Below are positions 35,033 through 42,428 of a stretch of DNA of 64,000 nucleotides, piece by piece (the stretch's first letter is position 1; each line of letters begins with the position of its first letter). This stretch comes from Streptomyces iconiensis (GTDB lineage: Bacteria; Actinomycetota; Actinomycetes; Streptomycetales; Streptomycetaceae). Made by a program: the position numbers and the translations under genes. The DNA is taken from NCBI RefSeq assembly GCF_028657195.3, contig NZ_JANCPR020000029.1, forward strand, positions 60,389 to 124,388. The letters are read 5' to 3'. The notes under the pieces are model-generated. The model did not search any database. It worked only from the letters and a program-made list of their open reading frames with translations, and was not told where the DNA came from.

Positions 35033-37287
35033 GGCGATCCGTGGAAAGTGCGGCTTATCACGTCGAGCTGCTGCTCGTGTGTCAGGCGGACGAAGTTGAC
35101 CGCGTAACCCGAAACCCGGATCGTCAACTCCGGGTGCCTCTCCGGGTGCTCCATGGCATCCTCCAGCACGGCTCGGTCCAGGACGTTCACGTTCATGTGG
35201 AAGCCGCCCGCGGACATGTAGGCGTCGAGGATGCCGCACAGGTTGCCCGCGCGCTCCCCAGGCACGTGGCCGAGCCCCTCGGGGGTGATGGTCGTGGTCA
35301 GCGAGATGCCGTCCCGCGCCTGCTCGTACGGCAGCTTGGCCACCGACAGCGCTGAGGCGGCCACCCCGTGCCTGTCTCGGCCGTTCATGGGATTGGCGCC
35401 GGGTGCGAAGGGCTGCCCGGCGCGGCGGCCGTCCGGAGTGTTGCCGGTGTGCTTGCCGTAGACGACGTTGGACGTGATGGTCAGCACGGACTGTGTGTGC
35501 TCGGCCTCGCGGTAGGTGGGGTGTCTGCGTACCTTCGTCATGAACGTCTCCACCAGGTCGACGGCGAGGCGGTCCGCGCGGTCGTCGTTGTTGCCGTATG
35601 CCGGGAACTCGCCCTCGGTCCCGTAGTCCACAGCCAGTCCCGTCGCGTCGCGGAACACTTTCACCCGCGCGTGCTTGACGGCGGACAGACTGTCCACGGC
35701 AACGGACAGACCGGCGATGCCGCAGGCCATGAAGCGGTGCACCGGGTAGTCGTGCAGCGCCATCTCGATGCGCTCGTAGGCGTACTTGTCGTGCATGTAG
35801 TGGATGACGTTGAGCGCGTCGACGTACGTCTGCGCCAGCCAGTCCAGGACGCGGTCGTAGGCCGCCGACAGTTCGTCGTAGTCCAGGTACTCGCCGGTCA
35901 GAGGGGGCATCTCAGGAGTGATCTGTTCGCCGGTCATCTCATCCCGGCCTCCGTTGACCGCATACAACAGGGCCTTGGCGAGGTTGACCCGGGCGCCGAA
36001 GAACTGCATCTGCTTGCCGACCGCCATGGCGGAAACGCAGCAGGCGATCGCGGTGTCGTCACCGGTGCGTGGGCGCATCAGCTCGTCCGACTCGTACTGG
36101 ACGGCGCTGGTGTCGATCGAGACCTGGGCGCAGAACTCCTTGAACCCGGCCGACAGCCCCGGCGACCACAGCACGGTCAGGTTCGGTTCCGGAGCCGGTC
36201 CGAGATTGTAGAGAGTCTGCAAGAAACGGAAGGAGGTGCGGGTCACCAGTGGGCGGCCATCCACACCGATTCCGCCGATGGACTCCGTCACCCAGGTCGG
36301 GTCACCGGAGAACAGCGCGTCGTACTCGGGAGTGCGCAGGAAACGCACGATCCGCAACTTGATCACAAAGTCGTCGATCAGTTCCTGGGCGCGGGTCTCG
36401 TCGAGGACGCCCTCCTCCAGGTCCCGCTGGAGGTAGACGTCCAGGAAGGTGGAGGTGCGTCCCAGCGACATCGCCGCGCCGTTCTGCTCTTTGACCGCAG
36501 CCAGGTAGCCGAGGTAGAGCCACTGGACGGCCTCGTGCGCGGTGACGGCCGGCCGGGAGACATCGCAGCCGTAGGTCGCCGCCATGCGGGTCAGTTCACT
36601 CAACGCCCGGATCTGCTCGGCCAGTTCCTCACGGTCCCGGATGACGCACGCGGTGGAGGGCCGGGCGTCCAGCTGGGCACGTTCGGCGCGCTTCGCCTCG
36701 CTCAGCCGATCGGTTCCGTAAAGGGCGACGCGACGGTAGTCGCCGATGATCCGGCCACGGCCGTACGCGTCGGGCAGCCCGGTGATGATGCCGGCCTTGC
36801 GGGCGGCGCGCATCGTGGGGGTGTAGGCGTCGAAGACGCCGTCGTTGTGCGTCTTGCGATAGGTCCCGAAGACTTCTGTGACGAACGGGCCAGCCTCGTA
36901 GCCGTACGCCTTCAGGCTGTTCTCCACCATACGCAGACCGCCGTTGGGCATGATCGCCCGCTTCAGCGGCGCGTCGGTCTGCAGGCCCACAATCAGCTCG
37001 CGGTCCCGGTCGATCCAACCGGGGGCGTGCGAGGTGATGGTGGACGGCGTGGTGGCGTCCACGTCGTGGATTCCCCGGCGCCGCTCCTCGGGGAAGAGCG
37101 AGCTCACCTTTTCCCACACGGCGCGGGTACGGTCCGTCGGCCCGGTCAGGAAAGAGGCATCACCGTCATAGCGCGTGTAGTTGGCCTGGATGAAGTCGCG
37201 CACATCGATGCGCTCACGCCACCCCACTCCGGCGAACTGCCGCCACACGTCTGCGGCCCGGGGGCCGGTTGTCACCGTCGCGGTCAT
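35029..37287 (-). CDS. pflB: Pyruvate formate-lyase
   Basis: 752 residues from ATG 37,287, the expected length for formate C-acetyltransferase. The catalytic Cys pair sits in IACCVS (Cys416, Cys417), and the glycyl-radical loop is IRVSGYAVNF with Gly727 near the C-terminus. Substrate-site segments such as RGRIIGDYRRVALYG and YGYEAGPFVTEVFGTYRK are intact. It converts pyruvate and CoA to acetyl-CoA and formate without consuming NAD+. It is co-transcribed with pflA. Acetyl-CoA would be drawn off by AdhE, encoded in the same island. PFL is destroyed by oxygen, so its presence in a Streptomyces-like genome implies expression in hypoxic or dormant cells. Confidence 0.95.
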   Translation of the reverse strand: MTATVTTGPRAADVWRQFAGVGWRERIDVRDFIQANYTRYDGDASFLTGPTDRTRAVWEKVSSLFPEERRRGIHDVDATTPSTITSHAPGWIDRDRELIVGLQTDAPLKRAIMPNGGLRMVENSLKAYGYEAGPFVTEVFGTYRKTHNDGVFDAYTPTMRAARKAGIITGLPDAYGRGRIIGDYRRVALYGTDRLSEAKRAERAQLDARPSTACVIRDREELAEQIRALSELTRMAATYGCDVSRPAVTAHEAVQWLYLGYLAAVKEQNGAAMSLGRTSTFLDVYLQRDLEEGVLDETRAQELIDDFVIKLRIVRFLRTPEYDALFSGDPTWVTESIGGIGVDGRPLVTRTSFRFLQTLYNLGPAPEPNLTVLWSPGLSAGFKEFCAQVSIDTSAVQYESDELMRPRTGDDTAIACCVSAMAVGKQMQFFGARVNLAKALLYAVNGGRDEMTGEQITPEMPPLTGEYLDYDELSAAYDRVLDWLAQTYVDALNVIHYMHDKYAYERIEMALHDYPVHRFMACGIAGLSVAVDSLSAVKHARVKVFRDATGLAVDYGTEGEFPAYGNNDDRADRLAVDLVETFMTKVRRHPTYREAEHTQSVLTITSNVVYGKHTGNTPDGRRAGQPFAPGANPMNGRDRHGVAASALSVAKLPYEQARDGISLTTTITPEGLGHVPGERAGNLCGILDAYMSAGGFHMNVNVLDRAVLEDAMEHPERHPELTIRVSGYAVNFVRLTHEQQLDVISRTFHGSP

Positions 37288-37377
37288 CACAGGTCCTCTC
37301 AACGAGTCATCCGTTTCACAGTTGATGCTGGTCGCCCGAGGTTCCGGCAAGAAGTGCCGGACAGGTCACCGCACCCG

Positions 37378-37414
37378 TTCCCAACCGGCCCTGGTACGTC
37401 AGGACGTTCGGCCC
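37378..37414. promoter_or_regulatory. Paired dyad boxes, pflB promoter
   Basis: TTCCCA-AC-CGGCCC and AGGACG-TT-CGGCCC have centres 23 bp apart, ~90 bp upstream of the pflB start. The right half-sites are perfect and the left ones degenerate. Confidence 0.5.
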
Positions 37415-37448
37415 TGCCCGCGCACCGGGTAGCAGCAGGCGAGCAGAT

Positions 37449-38387
37449 TCAGCCGTGAGGGACCACGGCGACGGGGCAGCCGACGTGATGCACGACGGCA
37501 TGTGCGACGGGACCCGTGTGGGCACCGATACGGTGCCCGCTCATGCGACGGCCCACCACGAGGAGTCCGGCGTCCCGCGTCGCGTGCTCCAGCATGAGAG
37601 CGGCCCGGCCCTCGGAGATCGTCTCGGTCACGGGTACGGTCGGGTACTTCTCCCGCCACGGGCGCAGCGCCACTGTCGACATGTGCTCCACGTCGGCCAG
37701 CGTCTGTGACCGCGGGTCGGGTGCGGGGCCTTCGTTGGGCGCCGGCTGGGTGGGCACCGACGGGCCGGGCTTGGGCCGGAGCGGCATTCGGAAGGCATGG
37801 ACCACCCGCAGACCGGTGCCGCGCCTCTGGGCGGTGTCGAAGGCGAACTCGATCAGTTCGTCGCAGGGATGGTCGATGTCCAAGCCCAGAACGACCTCGC
37901 GGTAAGGCGTCCCGGGAATCTCCTCCGGGGCGATACCGTCCGTGACGGGCAGGTGCTCGCTGGCGCCACCGCGGCCTGCCCGCACCAGCACCACGGGGCG
38001 AGCGGACCGGGCGACGACACGCTGGGACACGGACCCTGTCACGAACCCGCTGAAGGGGCTCAGACCGAGGTTGCCGAGGACCAGAATGTCGGCGTCGGCT
38101 GCAGTGGCCACCAACGCCGCGACCGCCGCGTCGCACACGAGGCGCTCTCTGATCCGCAGGCCGGGATGGGCCGTACGGACGCTGCGTGCGGTATCCCTCA
38201 GGGTCCGCCGGGCCCAGTCGTACTCGCTGCTGCCCAAAGGGACGTAAGGCGCGGGGTGGGCGTGGCGGTGCCAGGCGTGCACCACGGTGAGCCCGATTCC
38301 CCTCCGAAGTGCCTCCCGGGCCGCCCAGTGCGCGGCCGACAGACTCGCGGATGATCCGTCGACCCCTACGACGATGCCGTGAACCAT
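37449..38387 (-). CDS. Universal stress protein, two tandem USP domains
   Basis: 312 residues from ATG 38,387. Domain 1 opens IVVGVDGSSASLSAAHWAAR and has the ATP loop ILVLGNLGLSPFSGFVTGS. Domain 2 opens VVLGLDIDHPCDELIEFAFD and ends HAVVHHVGCPVAVVPHG. A Pro-rich insertion (LRPKPGPSVPTQPAPNEG) lies within domain 2 and distinguishes it from its paralogues. It is divergent from ppdK and shares dyad boxes with it. Confidence 0.9.
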   Translation of the reverse strand: MVHGIVVGVDGSSASLSAAHWAAREALRRGIGLTVVHAWHRHAHPAPYVPLGSSEYDWARRTLRDTARSVRTAHPGLRIRERLVCDAAVAALVATAADADILVLGNLGLSPFSGFVTGSVSQRVVARSARPVVLVRAGRGGASEHLPVTDGIAPEEIPGTPYREVVLGLDIDHPCDELIEFAFDTAQRRGTGLRVVHAFRMPLRPKPGPSVPTQPAPNEGPAPDPRSQTLADVEHMSTVALRPWREKYPTVPVTETISEGRAALMLEHATRDAGLLVVGRRMSGHRIGAHTGPVAHAVVHHVGCPVAVVPHG

Positions 38388-38478
38388 GACAGTCCCTCCC
38401 GGATTCGTGAACCTCCAGATTTCTCCGAGCCTCACTTCGGTGTGCAGGAAAGCCCAGAGGCCATTCAGCTTCGGCAGG

Positions 38479-38525
38479 GGGCCTTCCGGGTCCTGCGGGA
38501 CGGACGGCGCCGGGCCGACCGGCCC
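38479..38525. promoter_or_regulatory. Dyad boxes between divergent USP and ppdK
   Basis: GGGCCG-AC-CGGCCC (38,512-38,525) is a perfect copy of the island's dyad. GGGCCT-TC-CGGGTC (38,479-38,492) is a second copy with centres 33 bp away. The pair is ~90 bp from both start codons, so it could serve both genes. Confidence 0.6.
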
Positions 38526-38614
38526 CGGAGGGCAGGACTGCCGGCACCTCGTGCGGAGCGCGTCGCGACCTGACGCTGAGACCACCACGCCTCCGAGCTG
38601 AGGAGCACAGCGCC

Positions 38615-41356
38615 ATGGCCCGTTATGTCTACGACTTCACCGAAGGCGGCCGTGACATGGCCGACCTCCTCGGAGGAAAAGGCTCGAACCTGGCCGAGAT
38701 GACCCGGCTCGGACTGCCGGTGCCACCGGGCTTCACGCTCACCACCGAAGCGTGCCGGGTCTTCCTGAGCACCGGTAGTGAGCCCGCCGGCCTGGGAGAG
38801 GAGCTTGCGGCGCACCTGTCTGCTGTCGAGGGCGCCGCAGGCCGGCTGCTCGGGCAACCCGACAACCCACTGCTGCTGTCCGTCCGTTCCGGCGCCAGGT
38901 TCTCCATGCCCGGCATGATGGAAACGATCCTCGACATCGGTCTCAACGACGAATCCGTCCTCGGACTGGCCAAAGTGTCCGGAAGTGACCGCTTCGCCTG
39001 GGACTCCTACCGCCGTCTCGTCCAGATGTTCGGCAGCACGGTCATGGGCGTCGACCCCGCACAGTTCGAGCGGGCCCTCATCCTGCTCAAGGACGTGCGG
39101 GGCGTCCCGGACGACGTGCACCTGGACGCCGGTGACCTGGCCCAACTGGTGGACACGTACAAGGGCCTGATCCACGTGGAGACCGGCGAGCACTTCCCCC
39201 AGGCCCCCGCCGAGCAGTTGCGCCGTTCCGTCCTGGCCGTCTTCAAGTCCTGGAACGGGGAACGCGCCCGTCTGTACCGGCGCCGCGAGCACATCCCCGA
39301 CGACCTCGGCACCGCCGTCAACGTGCAGCGCATGGTCTTCGGCAACCTCGGCCCCGACTCCGGCAGCGGCGTCGCCTTCACCCGGAATCCGGCCACCGGA
39401 GAGCCCGGCCTGTACGGCGACTACCTACCCAACGCGCAGGGCGAGGACGTTGTCGCCGGCATCCGCAACACGATGCCCCTGACCGATCTGGAACGCCTGG
39501 ACCCCCGCTCGTACGCCCGGCTGCGCGCACACACACGCACTCTGGAGCGGCACTACCGGGACCTGTGCGACATCGAGTTCACCATCGAGCACGGTCGTCT
39601 GTGGATGCTGCAGACCCGGATCGGCAAGCGCACCGCTGAGGCCGCCTTCGCCATCGCGGCCGAACTGGCCGACGAGGGGCTCATCACCCCGGACGAGAGC
39701 CTCGCCCGGGTGAGCGGCGACGGGCTGGCTCAACTGATGTTCCCGCGCTTCGACACGTCCGCGACCGGTGCGCCCCTGGCTCACGGTCTACCCGCCTCGC
39801 CCGGTGCAGCGGTGGGCGCTGTGGTATTCCACTCCCCCGACGCGGTACGGCGTGCCACAGCCGGAGAGAAGGTGGTTCTGGTCCGCCAGGAGACGACCCC
39901 CGACGACCTGCCTGGCATGATCGCCGCGCAGGCGGTCCTCACCAGCCGGGGTGGCAAGACCAGCCACGCAGCCGTGGTGGCCCGCGGTATGGGCAAGGTC
40001 TGTGTGTGCGGCGCCGAGGAACTGGCCGTGGACGTCGAAACCGGGCACTTCACCGCCCCGGACGGCACCGTTGTCGAGGAGGGCGCTGTGATCTCCGTCG
40101 ACGGCTCTGCCGGAGCCGTGTACGCGGGGGCGGTGCCACTGGCGGACTCGGAGGTCATGCGGTTCCTGGAGAGCGGCCCCGACGACGAAACGGCCGGTGA
40201 CACCGGCGGGGAGCCGACCGGTGACGTCCACGCGAAGGCACCGTGGCTGATCGGCGCCGTGGACCGCGCGCTGACCCGGGCGGACGCCGTCCGGCGGCTG
40301 GAGGTGCGCGCCAATGCCGACACCCCCGAGGACGCTGCCCGCGCACGCCGGTTCGGAGCACAGGGCATCGGACTGTGCCGTACCGAGCACATGTTCCTGG
40401 GCGAGCGGCGCAAGCTGGTCGAGGAGATGATCCTGGCCCGCTCGGACGCCGAGCGTGACCGGGCCCTGGCGGCTCTGCTGCCGCTGCAGCGGCAGGACTT
40501 CGCCGGCATTCTGAAGGCTATGGACGGCCTGCCGGTCACCATCCGCCTGCTGGACCCGCCACTGCACGAGTTCCTGCCCGATCGCACCGATCTGTCGGTG
40601 CGCATCGCCACCGCTGAGGCCCGCGGCGGCCTGCCGACCGCGAACGACGTCGATCTGCTGGCCGCAGTGAACCGTATGCACGAGGAGAACCCGATGCTCG
40701 GCCTGCGCGGCGTGCGTCTGGGACTGGTGATCCCCGGTCTGGTCGCCATGCAGGCACGGGCGATCGGCGAGGCTGTCGCCGAGCGCACGCGGGCCGGCGG
40801 CGCTCCGAGGGCAGAAATCATGGTGCCGCTCGTCGGGGACGTCCGTGAACTGCGGATCGTCCGGAGGGCGGTGAAGCAGGTGCTGGATGAGGTGTCTTCC
40901 ACGGCCGGCGTCCCCGTCACCTGCCCCGTCGGGACCATGATCGAGCTACCCCGGGCGGCGCTCACGGCGGGCCGGATCGCCGAAGCGGCGGAGTTCTTCT
41001 CCTTCGGCACCAACGACCTGACCCAGACGACCTGGGGCTTCTCCCGCGACGACGTGGAGGCGGAGTTCTTCTCCACCTACCTCGACAAAGGCGTCTTCCC
41101 CGCCTCCCCGTTCGAGACGCTCGACCGCGACGGCGTGGGCCGGCTGATCCGGATCGGCGTCGCCGAGGGCCGTGCCGCCCGGCCGGACCTCAAGATCGGC
41201 GTATGCGGCGAGCACGGCGGCGACCCCGGCTCGGTGCACTTCTTCCACACCGTCGGCCTGGACTACGTCTCCTGCTCACCGTTCCGTGTCCCCGTCGCCC
41301 GCCTGGAGGCCGGACGGGCCGCGCTGGAGGCGACCGACGTGAGCGACAGCCGATGA
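38615..41356 (+). CDS. ppdK: Pyruvate, phosphate dikinase
   Basis: 913 residues, full length. The N-terminal ATP-grasp part shows LLGGKGSNLAEMTRLGLPVP and LSVRSGARFSMPGMM. The swivelling phosphohistidine domain has LTSRGGKTSHAAVVARGMGK with His451. The C-terminal PEP/pyruvate barrel includes RTEHMFLGERR, FFSFGTNDLTQTTWG and the catalytic Cys in IGVCGEHGGDP. It interconverts PEP + AMP + PPi and pyruvate + ATP + Pi. In a fermenting cell it can wring extra ATP from PEP using PPi, or run backwards to feed gluconeogenesis. The ATG follows GAGGAGC. Confidence 0.95.
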   Translation: MARYVYDFTEGGRDMADLLGGKGSNLAEMTRLGLPVPPGFTLTTEACRVFLSTGSEPAGLGEELAAHLSAVEGAAGRLLGQPDNPLLLSVRSGARFSMPGMMETILDIGLNDESVLGLAKVSGSDRFAWDSYRRLVQMFGSTVMGVDPAQFERALILLKDVRGVPDDVHLDAGDLAQLVDTYKGLIHVETGEHFPQAPAEQLRRSVLAVFKSWNGERARLYRRREHIPDDLGTAVNVQRMVFGNLGPDSGSGVAFTRNPATGEPGLYGDYLPNAQGEDVVAGIRNTMPLTDLERLDPRSYARLRAHTRTLERHYRDLCDIEFTIEHGRLWMLQTRIGKRTAEAAFAIAAELADEGLITPDESLARVSGDGLAQLMFPRFDTSATGAPLAHGLPASPGAAVGAVVFHSPDAVRRATAGEKVVLVRQETTPDDLPGMIAAQAVLTSRGGKTSHAAVVARGMGKVCVCGAEELAVDVETGHFTAPDGTVVEEGAVISVDGSAGAVYAGAVPLADSEVMRFLESGPDDETAGDTGGEPTGDVHAKAPWLIGAVDRALTRADAVRRLEVRANADTPEDAARARRFGAQGIGLCRTEHMFLGERRKLVEEMILARSDAERDRALAALLPLQRQDFAGILKAMDGLPVTIRLLDPPLHEFLPDRTDLSVRIATAEARGGLPTANDVDLLAAVNRMHEENPMLGLRGVRLGLVIPGLVAMQARAIGEAVAERTRAGGAPRAEIMVPLVGDVRELRIVRRAVKQVLDEVSSTAGVPVTCPVGTMIELPRAALTAGRIAEAAEFFSFGTNDLTQTTWGFSRDDVEAEFFSTYLDKGVFPASPFETLDRDGVGRLIRIGVAEGRAARPDLKIGVCGEHGGDPGSVHFFHTVGLDYVSCSPFRVPVARLEAGRAALEATDVSDSR

Positions 41357-41358
41357 CC

Positions 41359-41394
41359 GGGCCCCGTGGCCCTGCTCCCAGGGCCAACCGGCCC
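41359..41394. promoter_or_regulatory. Paired dyad boxes upstream of hibernation factor
   Basis: GGGCCC-CG-TGGCCC and GGGCCA-AC-CGGCCC have centres exactly 22 bp apart and lie 67 bp before the next start codon, immediately after the ppdK stop. Confidence 0.6.
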
Positions 41395-41405
41395 TGGGAG
41401 CAGGG
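41370..41405 (+). terminator. Perfect 16-bp hairpin between ppdK and the hibernation factor
   Basis: Arms CCCTGCTCCCAGGGCC and GGCCCTGGGAGCAGGG close an AACC loop. It can terminate ppdK transcription. Its core coincides with the second dyad box, so one element may serve as both terminator and operator. Confidence 0.6.
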
Positions 41406-41461
41406 GCGAGGCGCACAGCAGCCTTGAGGCATCGCCGGAACGATCGCAAGGAGTGGAGCAC

Positions 41462-41845
41462 ATGACCGCCAAGGACATTGGCGCCGAGGGCGTCACCGCA
41501 ACCGTGCAGGTGCGGGCCGTGGGAGACGTGGACCAGGAGTCGCTCGCCTATCTGCGGGAAAAGATCGGCGCGGTGCTCGACCGTCCGGGACTTCCGTCCA
41601 TCAGCGGGGAAGTGCGCGTCAGCAGAGCGGCAGCCCATCACGTCGAGTGCCCCTGGGCAGTCAGCGCCGAGATCCTGGTGGGCGCCGACCTCGTCGTCGT
41701 GCACGCCCGCGAGGCGAGCGCCCGGGAACTCGCCGACCGTCTGCACGACCGGCTGCGCAGCCGCACGGAACGCACCGTGCACCGCCGTTACGCCGACCGC
41801 AGGACCGCCACACCACCCCCGTGGCGAGGCGGCCCGCAGCAGTAG
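41462..41845 (+). CDS. HPF/RaiA-like ribosome hibernation factor
   Basis: 127 residues from ATG 41,462 behind AAGGAG. ATVQVRAVGDVDQESLAYLR, ISGEVRVSRAAAHHVECPWA and ELADRLHDRLRSRTERTVHR fit the beta-alpha-beta-beta-beta-alpha fold of the sigma-54-modulation/HPF family. The C-terminal dimerisation domain of long HPFs is absent. It would bind the 30S subunit and silence idle ribosomes. Its location downstream of paired dyad boxes inside the hypoxia island fits dormancy-linked translation arrest, as with DosR-regulated ribosome factors. Confidence 0.7.
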   Translation: MTAKDIGAEGVTATVQVRAVGDVDQESLAYLREKIGAVLDRPGLPSISGEVRVSRAAAHHVECPWAVSAEILVGADLVVVHAREASARELADRLHDRLRSRTERTVHRRYADRRTATPPPWRGGPQQ

Positions 41846-41899
41846 AGGCACCCGGCGTCCGCACCCGCCCGGCGAGACCGAGCCGATTACCCCTCCGCG

Positions 41900-42240
41900 C
41901 CGGGCTGGTGGAGGAGGAACCGCCGAGTCAGCCCAAGCCGTCGGCCAAGTGATGACCTGTGACGTCGTCCAGGCCGGCCGGACGACACCGCTCCAGGATG
42001 TCGTCCGGCTGCTTGGAACCGCAGAGCGCATCAGCGTGCTGCCCGTGGTCGACGAGGACAACAAGGCGCTCGGCGTGGCCTCCGGAACCGACTTGGTGGT
42101 GCGCCGGGGAACCTGACGGGCCGGAGCCCCGATCGCGCCGTCGTGGCGCAGGACCTGATGACAAAGCCCGCACTCACCGTGCGCCCGGAACAGCCCGTGC
42201 CGGACGCCCCCCGACTCAGGGCGCGCCGGTGTCGAACGGG
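41900..42240 (+). pseudogene. CBS-domain protein remnant
   Basis: VGQVMTCDVVQAGRTTPLQD then VLPVVDEDNKALGVASGTDL is one CBS motif, ending at a stop at 42,116. The second CBS begins in another frame (VAQDLMTKPALTVRPEQPVP) and fades out. It resembles the two intact CBS-BON proteins at 58-60 kb, so it is probably a decayed paralogue. Confidence 0.55.
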
Positions 42241-42269
42241 CTGCCCACGCCGGCAGTCCCCGCCGACGT

Positions 42270-42305
42270 GGGCCGAAGACACCCCCGAAGGGGCCCCTCC
42301 GGCCC
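42270..42305. promoter_or_regulatory. Dyad boxes upstream of adhE
   Basis: GGCCCC-TC-CGGCCC and the half-conserved GGGCCG-AA-GACACC have centres 22 bp apart, ~124 bp upstream of the adhE start. Confidence 0.4.
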
Positions 42306-42428
42306 ACGCAGCGGGGCGGATGACACAGAACAGTGGTCCCAGAAGGCGAGCGACCCCACCCCGCGGTGCCGCTCCCGCCCAACGCCGTCGTACGTCCACG
42401 GCGGCCCTGACATCGGAGGCACATCACC

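Noticed and set aside
35368..37458. Long open frame on the plus strand opposite pflB
   Set aside because: It is the antisense shadow of a highly conserved enzyme, rich in Val/Gly/Arg/Asp with no domain; GC-rich codon bias keeps such frames open.
41370..41405. Reading the 16-bp hairpin as an IS or attachment-site end
   Set aside because: No duplicated target or transposase is nearby; terminator and operator roles explain it better.
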